The notes beneath the pieces are model-generated. The model was not told the DNA's origin and ran no database searches. It saw only the letters and a program-made list of their open reading frames with translations. This document shows, piece by piece, positions 8,325 to 17,504 of a DNA stretch of 64,000 bases. The first letter of the stretch is position 1; each line of letters opens with the position of its first letter. A program made the position numbers and the translations under genes. Source of the DNA: Longimicrobiales bacterium (GTDB lineage: Bacteria; Gemmatimonadota; Gemmatimonadetes; Longimicrobiales; RSA9); contig DATHUY010000077.1 in the NCBI GenBank assembly GCA_035461765.1, positions 1-64,000 of the forward strand. Reading direction: 5' to 3'.

Positions 8325-11300
8325 ATGCCAGTCAACGTCGTGAAGGGCGAGGCCGCCCCGCTCTGGTCCACCTGCGTCGCACGTTTCCTCGGCGATGCCC
8401 GTACCTCACCCGGCACCACGCACCACCCCTCGCATGTCTGGCTGACACAGCGCAGCCAGCGCGACCTGCTGCTCGAGAGTGCCGCGGCCTCCGGCCATCC
8501 GGGATGGCTCGCACCGCCGCTGTCGTTCCTGTCGGAGCTGCCGAAGCGCTTTCATGCGGGTGCCGCGCCGATCGACCTGCTGACGCGCCGGCAGCTGATC
8601 AGTGCAATCGCGTCGGCGCAGGCACGCCGCACGGGCATCGGTGCAGCCGGCGGCACGGCCATCGTCCGCGGCCACATGCTGGACGCGGTCTTCAGCGAGC
8701 TGCTGCCCGAGGGTGTGACGCCGGACCGGTTCGCCGCTCTGCTCGCACATGCAGCGGCGGACGAATTCGCGGAACGTCGCAACGCGTGGATTCTCGCCGT
8801 CTACAGGGAGTACCTCGACCACCTCGGTGAGCGCGGCATGTATGATCCGCGTGCGATCCACGCGATCATTGCCGACGCCATCCGCGCAGGCGGTCTGCGC
8901 GACGCCATTGGCGGCGCGGAGCGGCTGCATGTCTACGGCCTCTATTCGGCGCGCACGCGCGGCTCGCTGCTGCATGCACTCGCCGCGCAGCAGGAAGTCG
9001 ATGTCAGCGTGTATGTGCCCATGGAGGCTGAGGAGTTCGACGAGCTCGGGGCGATCGAGGAGCTGGAGCGTTCGGAACGTCCGCCCATCGTCGTACAGCC
9101 TGCACCGGACGCCGTGCGCGAGCTCCAGTGGGTGGCCGCGCGCGTGAAGGCGCTGCTGCTGGCCGGCGAGGAGCCACATCAGGTAAGCGTCATCGCGCGG
9201 ACGGGGCGCGAAGATACACGGGCTGCGTGTCGCCACCTGGAGAGCGCGGGCATTCCGTGCACCGCGCGCATCCGGCGCCGGCTCGCGGAGATCCCGGTGC
9301 TGTCGCTGGTGCTGGAGCTGTTCCGGGGTGCGGGCGAGGGCTGGACGTACCGGCCACTGCGAGCCGTGATCGCGAGCTCGTACACGCGGCTGCGGATCGA
9401 CGTGCGGCTCCTCGATGACATTGCGGCGCGTGCTCGCCCCGGCACGCTGGAGGCGTGGGAGCAGGCGCTCCGGGAGCTCCAGGTGACTGCCGCCGCCGGC
9501 GGCGAAGACGAGGCCGAGGACGAGGTCGCAGCGCAGGCACGGCGCAGTCGCTCGGAACGGATTGCGCGGCATGCCGGCTGGTTCCGCGAGCTGCGTGCAC
9601 TGCTCGATCCGCTGTCCGGCACACGCACCGAGCGGGCCTGGGTCGAATTGACGCGTGCTCTGCTCACGCGCGACGAGCTGGAGATCCAGCGGTCGCTGTC
9701 ACGCGTTCCGCACGAGCGCTACGACGTCGTACGCTTCGATCAGCGCGGGTTCCGTCGCTTCGAAACACTGCTCACGGAGTGGAACGCGGTCGCCGATGAC
9801 GTATCCGTCATGAGCGGTGCAGAGTGGTACCGCCTTCTGCGCAGGATGCTCGACGGGCAGGAGCTGGTTCTGTCGACACCGGCACAGAAGGGCGTGCAGG
9901 TACTGGAAGCGCAGGATGCCGCACTCGTGCCGTTCCGCCACACGTTCGTCATCCACATGAACGACGGCGTGTTCCCGGCGCGTGCAACGGATGGCGGCAT
10001 CTTCTCCGAGGAGGAGCGCTCCGCATTGATCGCGGCGGGTCTGCCGCTCGAGAATCGCTCGCTCGCTCTGCAACGGGAGCATGCGCTGTGGCGGGCGATA
10101 ACGACGAGCGGCATGGTGAGCGCTTCGTACCGCACGACCGATCCGCGCGGCACGCCGCTGCTGCCATCGCTCATGCTGCCGGAGCACGACGCCGCAACGG
10201 AGCTGCCGCGCAGCCTCGACCTCCTGGGCGAGCCCATCACACGTGACCAGACCCGTCAGCTGGCCGTGCAGGCTCTGCTCGACGGCCGCGACGATGTCCG
10301 CACGCCGGAACCGGACGTGATCCGCCGCGCGGTGCTGCACGCGCACGCAGAGCAGTCGCGCGGTGTGCCGGATCGCACCGTGCCTCGTCCGGCGACCATG
10401 TGGAATGGCGTGATCCGCGACCCGGACGTGCTCGAGCTGCTGCGCAGACGTTACGGCCCCGAGCACATCTGGTCGGCGAGCCAGCTGCAGACCTACACGC
10501 GCTGTCCGTTCTTCTTCCTGATCGATCGCGTACTGCGCCTGCGCACGCTCGAAGAGGCCGAGGAGTCCACGTCGCCGCTCGAGTTCGGCGGCATCGCACA
10601 CGACATCCTAGAGCGGTTCTATGCGGCGTCGCTCGACGACGTGCCGGTCGCGCTGTCGGCGGATGTGGAGACGCGGCTGAATGAAGCGATCGCCGAGGTG
10701 GTCGCCGAACGGGAGGCGGGCGGCAACTGGCTCGGCATCGGCGCGCTCTGGAGTGTGAGCAGAGAAGGGATCGCGACCGTGATCCGGAACTACGTCGCAT
10801 GGGAGCTCGAGCACATGAATCAGCAGGGCGAGCGGCCCTGGCGCTGTGAGTACGTGCTCCAGGACGAGGCCGGCCAGCCCGTCATGATCACCGGGCGGGA
10901 TACCCGTGGCCGCAACGTACAGCTGCGACTGACGGGCCGTGTCGATCGCATCGACCGCGACCGCAAGGGTCGCTACCAGGTACTCGATTACAAGACGTCC
11001 AGCATCCCGGCCGCGAAGTCGTACCGCGACGGCGTGCTGCTCCAGGCGCCGCTGTATTCGGAGGCGCTGCGTCAGTCGGCCGGCGTGGATGTCGCCGGTG
11101 CGCGGTATCGCGCTCTGAAGAAGCCAGGCAACCCGAAGAACGGAGCGAGCATCACGGTGAGCAAGGACCCGTATGACGTGGCGCTTGCCTACGCGTTCTC
11201 GGTCCCCGCGCGCGTTCACGAGGGCCTGTTCGAGGCGGTGATGGCGGCCAGCTCGGAGTGGGCGTCCTGGGACCCGGACCTGAGCGTGTGCCGGACACTG

Positions 11301-11336
11301 GCCACACTCGAGGAAGGGTGCCGCTTCGATGACTGA
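8325..11336 (+). CDS. addB: AddB-type nuclease subunit (PD-(D/E)XK)
   Basis: A 1003-residue protein. The first two thirds resemble the degenerate helicase half of AddB/PddE proteins and lack a Walker A motif. The C-terminal third is a RecB-like PD-(D/E)XK nuclease: SASQLQTYTRCPFFFLIDR at about 717, FGGIAHDILERF, then GRVDRIDR and YQVLDYKTS (about 877-893), which supply the catalytic D-(x)-D-x-K residues. One cysteine (RCPFFF) of the usual iron-sulfur cluster is present, but the C-terminal tail has two cysteines ten residues apart in place of the usual CxxCx5C, so the cluster may be absent or altered. The gene overlaps addA by 8 bases. Role: with AddA, resection of double-strand DNA ends for RecA repair. 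Confidence 0.85.
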   Translation: MPVNVVKGEAAPLWSTCVARFLGDARTSPGTTHHPSHVWLTQRSQRDLLLESAAASGHPGWLAPPLSFLSELPKRFHAGAAPIDLLTRRQLISAIASAQARRTGIGAAGGTAIVRGHMLDAVFSELLPEGVTPDRFAALLAHAAADEFAERRNAWILAVYREYLDHLGERGMYDPRAIHAIIADAIRAGGLRDAIGGAERLHVYGLYSARTRGSLLHALAAQQEVDVSVYVPMEAEEFDELGAIEELERSERPPIVVQPAPDAVRELQWVAARVKALLLAGEEPHQVSVIARTGREDTRAACRHLESAGIPCTARIRRRLAEIPVLSLVLELFRGAGEGWTYRPLRAVIASSYTRLRIDVRLLDDIAARARPGTLEAWEQALRELQVTAAAGGEDEAEDEVAAQARRSRSERIARHAGWFRELRALLDPLSGTRTERAWVELTRALLTRDELEIQRSLSRVPHERYDVVRFDQRGFRRFETLLTEWNAVADDVSVMSGAEWYRLLRRMLDGQELVLSTPAQKGVQVLEAQDAALVPFRHTFVIHMNDGVFPARATDGGIFSEEERSALIAAGLPLENRSLALQREHALWRAITTSGMVSASYRTTDPRGTPLLPSLMLPEHDAATELPRSLDLLGEPITRDQTRQLAVQALLDGRDDVRTPEPDVIRRAVLHAHAEQSRGVPDRTVPRPATMWNGVIRDPDVLELLRRRYGPEHIWSASQLQTYTRCPFFFLIDRVLRLRTLEEAEESTSPLEFGGIAHDILERFYAASLDDVPVALSADVETRLNEAIAEVVAEREAGGNWLGIGALWSVSREGIATVIRNYVAWELEHMNQQGERPWRCEYVLQDEAGQPVMITGRDTRGRNVQLRLTGRVDRIDRDRKGRYQVLDYKTSSIPAAKSYRDGVLLQAPLYSEALRQSAGVDVAGARYRALKKPGNPKNGASITVSKDPYDVALAYAFSVPARVHEGLFEAVMAASSEWASWDPDLSVCRTLATLEEGCRFDD

Positions 11337-14300
11337 GCACGGGTGGACGGACGAACAGCGGGCGGCGATCCTGGCGGATCACGACGTGCTGCTCACGGCG
11401 AACGCGGGCACCGGCAAGACGACGACCGTCGTCGGCAAGATCCTGTGGCTGCTCGGCATCGAGTCCGGACTGGAGCCATGTCCGGAGCCGTGCACTCTCA
11501 GCGAGATTGCGGCGATCACGTTCACGGAAAAGGCCGCCCACGACCTCAGGACCAAACTGCGCGAAGGCATCGCCCGCTCCGATCGCGCGGCGGAGCTGTT
11601 GTGGCAGATCGATCGCGCTGCCGTCGGCACGATCCACGGCTTCTGCGGCCAGATCCTGCGCGAGCACGCACTCCGCCTCGGCATCGATCCCACGTTCCGC
11701 GTGCTGGACGAGCGACAGTCGCGGCTCGAACAGGACGCGCTCATACGTGACCTGATCCTCGAGCGCCTGGGTGAGCGCGATGCCGGCGTCATGGACATTG
11801 TCGGCACGTTCACTCTCGACGGCTACACGTTCTCGGCCGGCGCCGTCCAGATCGTCCGCGCCGTGCTGCGCGACCTGCGCTGGCACGCCGAGCGCTACGG
11901 CGCGTGGGCGGCGGACGGCGAGCTGGATGTCGAGAGACTGCGCGCGCTCTGCGCTGCCTGGAGCCCCGTGTCCGACGACCTCACCTGTCAGCGCTGCGCC
12001 GTGCTCATACGCCTCGCGCACACAGCGCAGGCGCGCTGGCTCGATCATATGCGCGAGGAGAACGTCCGTGATTTCGATGCGCTGATCCTCGATACCCGCG
12101 ACCTCCTCGCCGGCTCGCACGGCGACGCGGCCCGCGCGATGCTCCGCCGGCGCTACCGCATCCTCATCATCGACGAGTTCCAGGACACTGACGCCGCACA
12201 GCGCGACATCGCCTACGCCATTGGACACGGTGTACCGCGCCCGCAGCTGTTCTTCGTCGGTGACGCGAAGCAGAGCATCTATCGATTCCGCGGTGCGGAC
12301 ATCAGCGTGTGGAACGCCGTGGCACGGGACCTCGGCGATGCCGGTACGCTCCGCCTCACGCGCAACTTCCGCAGCGATGAGCGCGTCATCGACTTCGTGA
12401 ACCGCGCCCTCGCGGCCGCAATCGACACGACGGGCGCGGAGCTGGAGTCGGAGTGCCCCGGCAGCCGCATCGAATATTCGGACCTGGTCCCGTTCCGCAG
12501 CTCGGGCACGGCCGGTGTCGAGTGGCTGCAACCGGAGGAGACGAAGCAGGAGTGCGCGTGGGTCGCCGCACGCATCGAGCAGCTTGTCGGCCGTGTCGAC
12601 GTGACGGACGCACGCACGGGCGAGCGCCGGCCCTGCCGGTACAGCGACATCGCGGTTCTCTATCGCACGCGAACGCAGCTACCCGGCTACCTGAACGAGC
12701 TGCGCGCACGCGCGATACCGTTTTACGAGCAGGGTCAGGCCGGTCTGTCCAGTCGCATGGAAGTACTCGACATCATCACGCTCCTGCGGTTGCTCCAGCA
12801 TCACACCGACGACCTGCGCGCGTTCGCGTTCCTCCGTTCGCCGTTCGTGGGCCTGCGCGACGAGACCATCGCACGCATCCGGCTCATGGGGGGCGCCGGC
12901 TCGCTGCTCGAGCAGGCGTCCCGATTCCTCCGTGAGGGCGAGTGGTTCGACGCGCCGGAGCACGCCGGCATCGCCGGTGTCGAGAAGGAGGCTCTCACGA
13001 GCGGACTGGCGCTGCTCGACGCCGCTTCACGGCTCAGTGACCGCATGCCACTCGATGAGCTGCTCCTGTGGGTCCTCGAGGAGAGCGGCTACCGCGCGCA
13101 TCTGCACATGCTGCCGGGCGCGCGCGAGGCGATCGCGAACCTGCACGGCCTCGTGCGTGTCGCCGAGGAATTCCGCGACCAGCCGCTGGGTACGTTCCTC
13201 GAGCTGTGGGATCGCTGGGATGACGCGGATCAGGGCCTGCCACAGGCGCCGCTCTACAGCGACAGCGATGATGTCGTCACGCTGTCCACCATCCACTCCG
13301 CGAAGGGGCTCGAGTGGCCGGTCGTGTTCCTGATCAACGTCGGCCGACCGCCAGCCGATCAGTCGTCCAACGACTATTGGAGCGATCCCGACTTCGGGCC
13401 GCTGCTCTGTCCGAAGCAGGCGGATCGCGGCGATCGCGCCAGACTGCTGTACGATCGGCGCCGGCTCGAGGAAGCCGCGGAAGAGGCGCGTCTTCTTTAC
13501 GTAGCAACCACGAGGGCGCGTGACCGCCTGGTGCTTGTCGGCGGCGAGAAGAACGGCTCGTTCGGCGCCTGGCTGGCGCTCGCAAAGGACCGGCTCACCA
13601 CGGACCTCGAGACGGGCGCGTCGCCTGCGGAGGTTGCGGCGTCTCCGGACGTGGTAGACATCGCGTGGCTCGACCGCGTGCAGCCCGGTGACGTGCCCGC
13701 GCACGCCGCACGCATCACGCCGCCGCCACTGCGCTGGATCACGTCGGCGACCGAGGAAATGCAGCGGCGCAACAATCCGCGGACGTGGGAGCTGGTCTAT
13801 GTGCACGGTGTGCAACCCCACTGGCACTTCGTACGTCGTGCACCTGCGGCAGTCGCCGGCCCCTCGACGAATCGCGTCGTTCCCGCGAACCTGCACGGCA
13901 CCGTCGTGCACGGCGTGCTGGAGCGGATCCGTGACGAGGCGGAGTTGTCGGAGCTGCTGGAGGAAACGATCGGCGACCTCGCCTCGCCCGAGCTCGAGAC
14001 GCTCATGGCGGAAGGGACGCCCTATCGTGCGGCGCTGGAGGAGGAGATCCGCAACGTCATCCGCGGCCCGGACTGGCAGTGGTATGTCGACGGCGAGCAC
14101 TACCGCGAGCTGACGTTCCTTCATCTGGCGGGATCGCGCGACTGGCGCACCGGCGCGTTCGATCTGTACCGCCCCGACGAGCCGACCGGCTGGATCATCG
14201 ACTTCAAGACGCACGATGTCACGATCGACCGGATCGGGACCGTCGCGCAATCCTATGCCGCGCAGGCGGAATTCTACCGGGCGGCTGCGGCCATTCGCGG

Positions 14301-14358
14301 GCCAGCCCGCGTGCGCCTGCATTTCACGAGGGCCAACGGCGTCGTCGACATGGAGTGA
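11329..14358 (+). CDS. addA: AddA-type UvrD-family helicase/nuclease
   Basis: A 1009-residue superfamily 1A helicase with all main motifs: Walker A ANAGTGKTTT (about 24-33), FTEKAAHDL, Walker B LIIDEFQDTD (about 279), GDAKQSIYRFRGAD (about 312), LTRNFRS, STIHSAKGLEWPVV (about 653) and LLYVATTRARDRLVLVG. The last ~150 residues hold a RecB-type nuclease module with GWIIDFKTHD (about 955). This is the AddA plan: motor plus one nuclease, paired with the nuclease of AddB encoded immediately upstream. AddAB processes double-strand breaks. Shorter than Bacillus AddA (~1230) but usual for distant homologues. Confidence 0.92.
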   Translation: MTEHGWTDEQRAAILADHDVLLTANAGTGKTTTVVGKILWLLGIESGLEPCPEPCTLSEIAAITFTEKAAHDLRTKLREGIARSDRAAELLWQIDRAAVGTIHGFCGQILREHALRLGIDPTFRVLDERQSRLEQDALIRDLILERLGERDAGVMDIVGTFTLDGYTFSAGAVQIVRAVLRDLRWHAERYGAWAADGELDVERLRALCAAWSPVSDDLTCQRCAVLIRLAHTAQARWLDHMREENVRDFDALILDTRDLLAGSHGDAARAMLRRRYRILIIDEFQDTDAAQRDIAYAIGHGVPRPQLFFVGDAKQSIYRFRGADISVWNAVARDLGDAGTLRLTRNFRSDERVIDFVNRALAAAIDTTGAELESECPGSRIEYSDLVPFRSSGTAGVEWLQPEETKQECAWVAARIEQLVGRVDVTDARTGERRPCRYSDIAVLYRTRTQLPGYLNELRARAIPFYEQGQAGLSSRMEVLDIITLLRLLQHHTDDLRAFAFLRSPFVGLRDETIARIRLMGGAGSLLEQASRFLREGEWFDAPEHAGIAGVEKEALTSGLALLDAASRLSDRMPLDELLLWVLEESGYRAHLHMLPGAREAIANLHGLVRVAEEFRDQPLGTFLELWDRWDDADQGLPQAPLYSDSDDVVTLSTIHSAKGLEWPVVFLINVGRPPADQSSNDYWSDPDFGPLLCPKQADRGDRARLLYDRRRLEEAAEEARLLYVATTRARDRLVLVGGEKNGSFGAWLALAKDRLTTDLETGASPAEVAASPDVVDIAWLDRVQPGDVPAHAARITPPPLRWITSATEEMQRRNNPRTWELVYVHGVQPHWHFVRRAPAAVAGPSTNRVVPANLHGTVVHGVLERIRDEAELSELLEETIGDLASPELETLMAEGTPYRAALEEEIRNVIRGPDWQWYVDGEHYRELTFLHLAGSRDWRTGAFDLYRPDEPTGWIIDFKTHDVTIDRIGTVAQSYAAQAEFYRAAAAIRGPARVRLHFTRANGVVDME

Positions 14359-14493
14359 TTCGGCGCAGCCGTGCGATCGCGATCATGCGTTCTGGCCCAG
14401 CGAGCCTGCAATGGTTGTTTCGCGGGGAGCGGACCGGTATCCTCCGCACGGGGTACCCCATCGATCACATCCCGACATACTGGAGGGCACTGC

Positions 14494-14649
14494 ATGGCCA
14501 GACGACCGAATTACGGATTCGTGAAGCGCGAGAAGGAACTGAAGAAGCAGCAGAAGAAGGCGGAGAAGCTCGAGAAGAAGCGGGCTGCGAAGGAGGGCAC
14601 GGAGGAGCCGGAGCAGCAGGAAGACGGGGCGGCCGACGACACGCAGTGA
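14494..14649 (+). CDS. Small Lys/Glu-rich conserved protein
   Basis: 51 residues beginning MARRPNYGFVKREKELKKQQ and continuing as a charged, coiled-coil-like Lys/Glu stretch with an acidic C-terminus. Short proteins with an (R)RPNYxFxKRxKExxK opening are widespread in Gram-negative bacteria and uncharacterised; this is my recollection of the family, not a search. A strong ribosome site, TGGAGGGCACTGC, precedes the ATG, and an intrinsic terminator overlaps the stop codon, both good evidence for an expressed gene. It is 135 bases after addA and may have its own promoter. Confidence 0.75.
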   Translation: MARRPNYGFVKREKELKKQQKKAEKLEKKRAAKEGTEEPEQQEDGAADDTQ

Positions 14650-14663
14650 CGTCGGCCTTTTTT
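14631..14663 (+). terminator. Intrinsic terminator
   Basis: GGCCGAC (14631-14637) pairs exactly with GTCGGCC (14651-14657) and is followed at once by TTTTTT (14658-14663). The left arm lies inside the last codons of the small Lys/Glu-rich gene. It is the clearest rho-independent terminator in the window and ends the addB-addA side. Confidence 0.9.
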
Positions 14664-14676
14664 AGACGCGGTAGAA

Positions 14677-16020
14677 TCAGCGTCGGGCCGGCCGCCACTC
14701 CACAAGAGGCGCATCGAGAATCGCAGCCTGCACCGCGTCCGCAAGGTCGCGGCGCAGCGGTTCATGCCGGAAGTTCTGGCGCGTGGGGTTGACGCGGTTC
14801 GTGAGCAGCACCACGAACACGCCGCGTTCCGGATCCATCCACATGCTCGTGCCGGTGAACCCCGTGTGGCCGAACGAGCGCGGTGAGAAGTAGCGGCCGG
14901 CGGTAGCGCCCGGCGACGGCGTATCCCATCCGAGAGCGCGGCTCGAGCGCGGGTTCTGCCGCGCTGTCCATCGCGCGATGGTATTCGCGTCCAGGATACG
15001 CACGCCACTGTAGGAGCCGCCGTTCAGCATCATCTGCGCGAACACGGCGAGATCGCGTGCCGAGGAGAAGAGGCCGGCGTGGCCGGCCACGCCACCGAGC
15101 GCGCACGCATTCTCGTCGTGCACAATGCCGTGGATCGGCCGGTGCCGGTACACCGTATCCTGCTCGGTCGCCGCGACGCGCGGCAGCAGCGGGTGCCCGA
15201 TCCGGTGTGTGACCGTGCAGTGCTCGCCCGCGCGCACGGCCACGTCGGCCAGCGGGTTGAAGCCGGTGTCGCGCATGCCGAGCGGACCCCACACCCGCTC
15301 CTGGAGGAACACGTCGAGCGGACGCTCCGTGATTTCCTCGATGATCCAGCCCGTCAGGATCAGGTCCCAGTCGCTGTAGATGGTGCTGTCGCCGGGCGTG
15401 TAGGCCAGCGGGCGCTCGTTCATGCTGCGCAGGAACGCCGCACGCCCCGGGGCATCGCGCCACAACGGAGCGCCCGAGATGAAGCCACCGCTGTGCGTGA
15501 GCAGCATCCGTACGGTGATGGCGGCCTTCTCCGGTGCGTCCAGCCCGGGAAGGAAGTCGCGCACCGGCCGGTCGAGATCGAGACGGCCTTCCTCCTCGAG
15601 GATCATCGCAGCCGTTGTCGTGGCGACCACCTTCGTCAGCGACGCCATGTCGAACAGCGTCGAATCCGTCACGGGTGCCGACGCAGCGGCCGTATCGATG
15701 CGGCCGTACGCATCCAGGTGAACGATGCGTCCGTACCGGCCTACGGCCAGCGCGGCACCCGGCGCCGCCCCCTCGGCGATACCCGTCTCGACCAGCGAGT
15801 CGAGCAGCGCCCCCAGCCCCGGGTGCATCCCCACGACCTCCGGCGCGGTCGCCACGAGGCGTTCCGCCGCCGCCACCCGCTCCGGTGGCGCAATCGGTAC
15901 CGGAGCACGATGCGCACACCCGGAGAACGCAAGCAGAGCGAGGAGCGCCGCGCCATGCCACCGGCAGCGCCGCGTCACGATGCCTGCGCTACCGGCACCC
16001 CACGGACGCCGCCGAGTCAT
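14677..16020 (-). CDS. Serine hydrolase lipoprotein (beta-lactamase/PBP-like fold)
   Basis: 447 residues. A basic N-terminus and hydrophobic stretch end in LLAFSGC, giving a lipoprotein with Cys35. The catalytic SxxK is DMASLTK (S127, K130), followed by LLTHSGGF, YSDWDLIL in the YxN position, and GFGHTGFTG near the C-terminus as the HTG/KTG box. Such Pfam Beta-lactamase family members are D-aminopeptidases, esterases or peptidoglycan carboxypeptidases; substrate unknown. The start at 16020 avoids the citrate synthase gene, whose stop is 8 bases upstream, so the two are probably one transcript. It is one of three serine hydrolases of this fold within 11 kb. Confidence 0.88.
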   Translation of the reverse strand: MTRRRPWGAGSAGIVTRRCRWHGAALLALLAFSGCAHRAPVPIAPPERVAAAERLVATAPEVVGMHPGLGALLDSLVETGIAEGAAPGAALAVGRYGRIVHLDAYGRIDTAAASAPVTDSTLFDMASLTKVVATTTAAMILEEEGRLDLDRPVRDFLPGLDAPEKAAITVRMLLTHSGGFISGAPLWRDAPGRAAFLRSMNERPLAYTPGDSTIYSDWDLILTGWIIEEITERPLDVFLQERVWGPLGMRDTGFNPLADVAVRAGEHCTVTHRIGHPLLPRVAATEQDTVYRHRPIHGIVHDENACALGGVAGHAGLFSSARDLAVFAQMMLNGGSYSGVRILDANTIARWTARQNPRSSRALGWDTPSPGATAGRYFSPRSFGHTGFTGTSMWMDPERGVFVVLLTNRVNPTRQNFRHEPLRRDLADAVQAAILDAPLVEWRPARR

Positions 16021-16028
16021 GCCCGTCT

Positions 16029-17333
<1,305 letters not shown>

Positions 17334-17373
17334 TGTTCGTTCCTGACATGAGTTGTGCGCCGGGCCGGCGCGT

Positions 17374-17385
17374 CATGGGCCCATG
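17374..17385. promoter_or_regulatory. 12-bp palindrome in gltA / GH20-GH18 divergent region
   Basis: CATGGGCCCATG is a perfect palindrome located 41 bases before the citrate synthase start and about 120 bases before the chitinase-like fusion. It could be an operator, but such a site can also arise by chance in GC-rich DNA. No -10/-35 elements could be assigned with confidence. Confidence 0.25.
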
Positions 17386-17504
17386 CCAACGTAGCGTGAT
17401 TTCACCGCTCCGCACCAGACGCGGCGGCAGTCACCCTTGTACGCCGTGCCCGGGATCACACAGATTGGCACGTCCGGCCCCTCCAGACGACCGATAAGGA
17501 CACC

